A stretch of DNA of 8,127 bases from NCBI GenBank assembly GCA_002403515.1, contig DHHZ01000101.1:1-8127 (forward strand). The letters run 5' to 3'. Each line of letters begins with the position of its first letter. The stretch's first letter is position 1. Made by a program: the position numbers and the translations under genes. The stretch is from Legionellales bacterium UBA4759 (GTDB taxonomy: Bacteria; Pseudomonadota; Gammaproteobacteria; Legionellales; Legionellaceae). Below the pieces are notes generated by a model, which was not told where the DNA came from, did no database searches, and was given only the letters and a program-made list of their open reading frames with translations. Shown one piece after another: positions 6,484 to 8,127 of the stretch.

Positions 6484-7027
6484 TGGAATTCTCGTTGGCG
6501 CGAGGAATTTCATGTTTGGTGAGATAATAAGCTTGGAGCAATATAAAAACGATCATCAGTGATGTGCCACCAAATAACTTGAAATTCACCCAAGTATCGG
6601 TATCAAAGCGATAGGCCACCAATAAATTAGCTAAACCCATGCTGAGAAAAAATATTGACCATGCATAATTTAATTTTTTCCAAATCAGTTCTGGTAACTG
6701 AATATTTTTTTCCATTAGACGCTGCACCAATGGTTTGGCGGTAAACCAACTAGAGCTTAACAATGCCCCACCTGTTAACCAATAAATAACAGTGGGTTTC
6801 CATTTAATAAACCAAGGATTATGAAAAAATAATGTAAGCCCACCTAAAATGAGGATAAGCCCCATACTCACCAATTGCATGGTTTCATAACGTTGGTGTC
6901 GAATGCGATAGACAATGACTTGAACCAATGATGCAAACATGGCTGAGGCTGTTGCAACATAGATTCCAAATAATTTATAACATAAAAAAAAGAGAACTAG
7001 GGGAAAAAAATCAAATAGTGTTTGCAT
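6464..7027 (-). CDS. yciB: YciB / septation protein A family inner-membrane protein
   Basis: This hydrophobic protein belongs to the YciB (IspA/intracellular septation) family, conserved inner-membrane proteins tied to cell envelope synthesis and division. I start it at the ATG 7027-7025 (187 residues, E. coli 179) because MQTLFDFFPLVLFF matches the family N-terminus; a GTG at 7036 would add only three residues. About five or six membrane segments are visible (near 7-17, 20-40, 51-68, 77-92, 122-139, 151-169), with family motifs FIKWKPT (73-79), WKKLNYAW (116-123) and WVNFKLFGG (146-154). The C-terminal tail HEIPRANENSNENPTG is polar and is encoded partly across the response regulator start (20-bp overlap). 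GAGTG about 7-8 nt before the ATG is a modest ribosome site. It is the first gene of the yciB-regulator-kinase operon. Confidence 0.93.
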   Translation of the reverse strand: MQTLFDFFPLVLFFLCYKLFGIYVATASAMFASLVQVIVYRIRHQRYETMQLVSMGLILILGGLTLFFHNPWFIKWKPTVIYWLTGGALLSSSWFTAKPLVQRLMEKNIQLPELIWKKLNYAWSIFFLSMGLANLLVAYRFDTDTWVNFKLFGGTSLMIVFILLQAYYLTKHEIPRANENSNENPTG

Positions 7028-7056
7028 AAATTTCACTCAATTTATTTAATATTTCT

Positions 7057-7086
7057 AGTATAGCATGTTAACAATCATTGTGTGAA
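7057..7086 (-). promoter_or_regulatory. Promoter of the yciB-regulator-kinase operon
   Basis: On the minus strand, TTCACA (7086-7081; 5 of 6 to the -35) is followed by an 18-bp spacer and TATACT (7062-7057; 5 of 6 to the -10), with TGC just upstream making an extended -10. The start would be near 7050, about 22 nt before the yciB ATG. This is the best promoter match in the window. Confidence 0.65.
7066..7081. promoter_or_regulatory. Candidate operator between -35 and -10 of the yciB operon
   Basis: The spacer holds two perfect short palindromes in tandem: TGTTAACA (7066-7073) and ACAATCATTGT (7071-7081, 5-bp arms around one base). A regulator bound here would block RNA polymerase. The symmetry is seen directly; the regulator is unknown, and autoregulation by the encoded response regulator is only a guess. 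Confidence 0.35.
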
Positions 7087-7233
7087 CGATTTAGCTTCAT
7101 AAACAAACTGAAATTCAGCTCATCAGGAAAATTTTGTTTTAAGAAATGTAATATGAAATTTAGTGACACAATTTTTTAATTACCACGCAATTCAGATTTT
7201 AATTTAGGTTTGAATAAAATGAAAAAAGTCTTG

Positions 7234-7249
7234 TCACCCCAATGGGTGA
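7234..7249 (+). other. Short hairpin holding the decayed gene's ATG in its loop
   Basis: TCACCC (7234-7239) and GGGTGA (7244-7249) pair perfectly around the loop CAAT. The A and T of the first possible ATG (7242-7244) lie in the loop and its G in the stem. No ribosome site is visible upstream. It may be a remnant of a control element or chance. Confidence 0.3.
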
Positions 7250-7613
7250 TCTTTCCAGGAGTTCGCTTAAAAGTGCATCTGAAGAGTTGCAAAATGATAT
7301 TTCATTTTTGTGGCAGGTCTTAAGACTTTCTAGTCAAGAACATGATACTTATCGTCAAAAGTATGTGAATAAATTTTTAATAGCATAAGTAGTAAAAATA
7401 AGCTTAGGGTTAGTAGGTGTTACCATTGGTGGTTTGTTATTAAGTGGTGTGATGACACTTCCAATTCCAGCCATTGCTGTATTGATTGTGGGTGGATGTT
7501 TGGCAGGCGCAAGTACTTTGTATACAGGATATAAATTGTATCAACACGGCTTAGGCTTTTTTAATACTAAAAGTACAATTACCCCTGAGTCACTTGTTTT
7601 ACCTTCAATCTAA
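7242..7613 (+). pseudogene. Decayed DUF4116-repeat gene with an in-frame TAA and a C-terminal membrane hairpin
   Basis: From the ATG at 7242 a frame runs 48 codons to TAA 7386-7388 and then stays open in the same frame for 74 more codons to TAA 7611-7613. The first part contains SLKSASEELQNDISFLWQVL, which lines up with a DUF4116 unit (ALGYASKELQDDREVVLAAV in the downstream gene). At DNA level 7275-7299 matches 8043-8067 at 22 of 25 bases. The second part is strongly hydrophobic, with two membrane segments (about codons 4-22 and 25-47 after the stop) joined by TLPIP, then a polar tail. The second part has no good start or ribosome site of its own, so I read the whole as one gene interrupted by a nonsense mutation and probably truncated at its 5' end. 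The alternative is two tiny genes. The function of DUF4116 repeats is not established; they occur in Legionella-like and other host-associated bacteria. Confidence 0.6.
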
Positions 7614-7621
7614 GTAATAAT

Positions 7622-7648
7622 AAGTGGTTAGACTTTGTTTAACCACTT
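7622..7648 (+). terminator. Hairpin terminator after the decayed gene
   Basis: AAGTGGTTA (7622-7630) pairs perfectly with TAACCACTT (7640-7648) around a 9-nt loop, and a run of four T's ends at 7650. It starts 8 bp after the final TAA. The short T run makes it a moderate intrinsic terminator for plus-strand transcripts. Confidence 0.55.
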
Positions 7649-7680
7649 TTACCCTCAAATACTTATTCATTTAATTTCCT

Positions 7681-7770
7681 GAATGATGTCATTCGTCAAT
7701 CAAAAACGCTTGAAGATTATTGATTGATTAATATTAGTTTGTTAATGAATTTTAAATAATTTATTTAAAA
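7681..7770. promoter_or_regulatory. Three dyads in the AT-rich leader of the DUF4116 gene
   Basis: The gap 7651-7820 has no gene. It contains GAATGA-TG-TCATTC (7681-7694), an 8-bp inverted repeat TCAATCAA/TTGATTGA (7696-7703 and 7720-7727), and a perfect 21-bp palindrome with 10-bp arms centred on T7760 (7750-7770, TTTTAAATAA in its left arm). I see no convincing -35/-10 pair. The palindromes could be operators, but A/T-only symmetry is easy to meet by chance. Confidence 0.3.
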
Positions 7771-7820
7771 ATTGTGTTTTTTATATACAATATGATTTTA
7801 ATATAAATAGTTGATAAACC

Positions 7821-8111
7821 ATGATTAATCAATATTCTTCTAAACTAGAGGTGTTGAGGGGGGTAAGTCAAAATGGCTTGCTACTTGAATTAGCATCTGA
7901 TGCCTTAAAAAATGATAAAGAGGTTGTTCTGGCGGCGGTAACACAAAATGGCGAGTCTCTTCAATTTGCATCTCATATCTTAAAAAATGATAGAGATGTT
8001 GTTTTGGCGGCGGTAACACAAGATAACAAGGCGCTAGGATATGCATCTAAAGAGTTACAAGATGATAGAGAGGTTGTTCTGGCTGCGGTAATACAAAGAG
8101 GTGGGTGTTAG
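7821..8111 (+). CDS. DUF4116 repeat protein, probably cut short by a frame break
   Basis: The 96-residue frame is almost wholly made of a 25-residue repeat with the pattern A-S-x-x-L-x-x-D-[KR]-[ED]-V-V-L-A-A-V-x-Q. The AS pairs fall at 25-26, 50-51 and 75-76 and the VVLAAV blocks at 35-40, 60-65 and 85-90; a worn half-unit, VLRGVSQNG (11-19), precedes them. This is the DUF4116 family, seen in Legionella-like and other host-associated bacteria, function unknown. There is no signal peptide or membrane segment. No Shine-Dalgarno precedes the ATG. The frame ends at TAG 8109-8111 in the middle of a unit (after VIQRGGC), while another frame continues as GVSVSKFL to the window end, which looks like the next unit. 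So either the reading frame is broken at 8100-8106 or the protein truly ends here. DUF4116 proteins usually carry more units. Confidence 0.65.
   Translation: MINQYSSKLEVLRGVSQNGLLLELASDALKNDKEVVLAAVTQNGESLQFASHILKNDRDVVLAAVTQDNKALGYASKELQDDREVVLAAVIQRGGC
7866..8090 (+). repeat. Three tandem 75-bp DUF4116 coding repeats
   Basis: Units are 7866-7940, 7941-8015 and 8016-8090, each encoding 25 residues. The most conserved part is the DNA for D-[KR]-[ED]-VVLAAV-x-Q (GTTGTTCTGGCGGCGGTAA and close variants). High nucleotide identity between units points to recent duplication and allows slippage or recombination to change copy number. Confidence 0.8.
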
Positions 8112-8127
8112 TGTGTCAAAGTTTCTG

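Noticed and set aside
7219..7323. ATG at 7219 opening a 34-codon frame (MKKVLSPQW...)
   Set aside because: It competes with the frame encoding the DUF4116 remnant, which has the DNA match to the downstream repeats; no ribosome site.
7739..7770. PmrA-type binding site (paired TTAA half-sites) upstream of the DUF4116 gene
   Set aside because: The TTAA spacings here are 6 and 9 bp and the central TT is missing, so the Legionella/Coxiella PmrA pattern as I know it is not met.
7840..8046. Minus-strand frame with a repeated LPPP-type pattern
   Set aside because: The repetition simply mirrors the DUF4116 coding repeats on the other strand.
7866..8090. Tandem repeats as a possible CRISPR array
   Set aside because: The units abut without unique spacers and are coding with a 25-residue period.

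Overview
The window is about 8.1 kb of AT-rich bacterial chromosome. The housekeeping block yebC-ruvC-ruvA, a QseBC/PmrAB-type two-component system behind yciB, and a gene built of 25-residue DUF4116 repeats together suggest a gammaproteobacterium of the Legionella/Coxiella/Berkiella kind, host-associated or amoeba-associated. This placement is inferred from gene content and composition; there is no rRNA gene to confirm it.

Layout. Bases 1-240 (+) hold the C-terminal end of a cyclase/kynurenine-formamidase-like gene. Its frame is broken at a run of seven A's, and its stop codon interlocks with that of the convergent gene. Bases 237-2506 (-) look like one transcription unit: homogentisate 1,2-dioxygenase (tyrosine/phenylalanine catabolism), then a small secreted cysteine-rich protein whose ATG overlaps the dioxygenase stop (TGATG), then a YgjP/SprT-like zinc metallopeptidase. 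A 104-bp AT-rich divergent promoter region (2507-2610) separates this unit from yebC-ruvC-ruvA (2611-4433, +), a tightly packed operon of a translation/regulatory factor and two Holliday-junction proteins. ruvB does not follow ruvA.

Convergent to ruvA, with a 4-bp stop-stop overlap, is a minus-strand operon at 4430-7027: yciB (inner-membrane septation/envelope protein), an OmpR-family response regulator and its sensor histidine kinase. Its three genes overlap each other (20 bp and 4 bp). A good promoter with an extended -10 and an internal palindrome lies just upstream (7057-7086).

Bases 7028-8127 are accessory in character. A decayed gene (7242-7613) carries one degenerate DUF4116 unit, an in-frame TAA, and then a two-helix membrane hairpin; a hairpin terminator follows. 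A 207-bp very AT-rich gap contains three dyad symmetries. It leads into a DUF4116-repeat gene (7821-8111) with three near-perfect 75-bp repeats, whose frame appears to break just before the window ends. The decayed gene and the intact repeats share a stretch with 22 of 25 identical bases, so the two are relatives from one expanding and decaying family.

No clear new defence or mobile system is visible. The least explained items are the cysteine-rich secreted protein coupled to the dioxygenase, the DUF4116 locus, and the slippery A7 tract in the cyclase gene.
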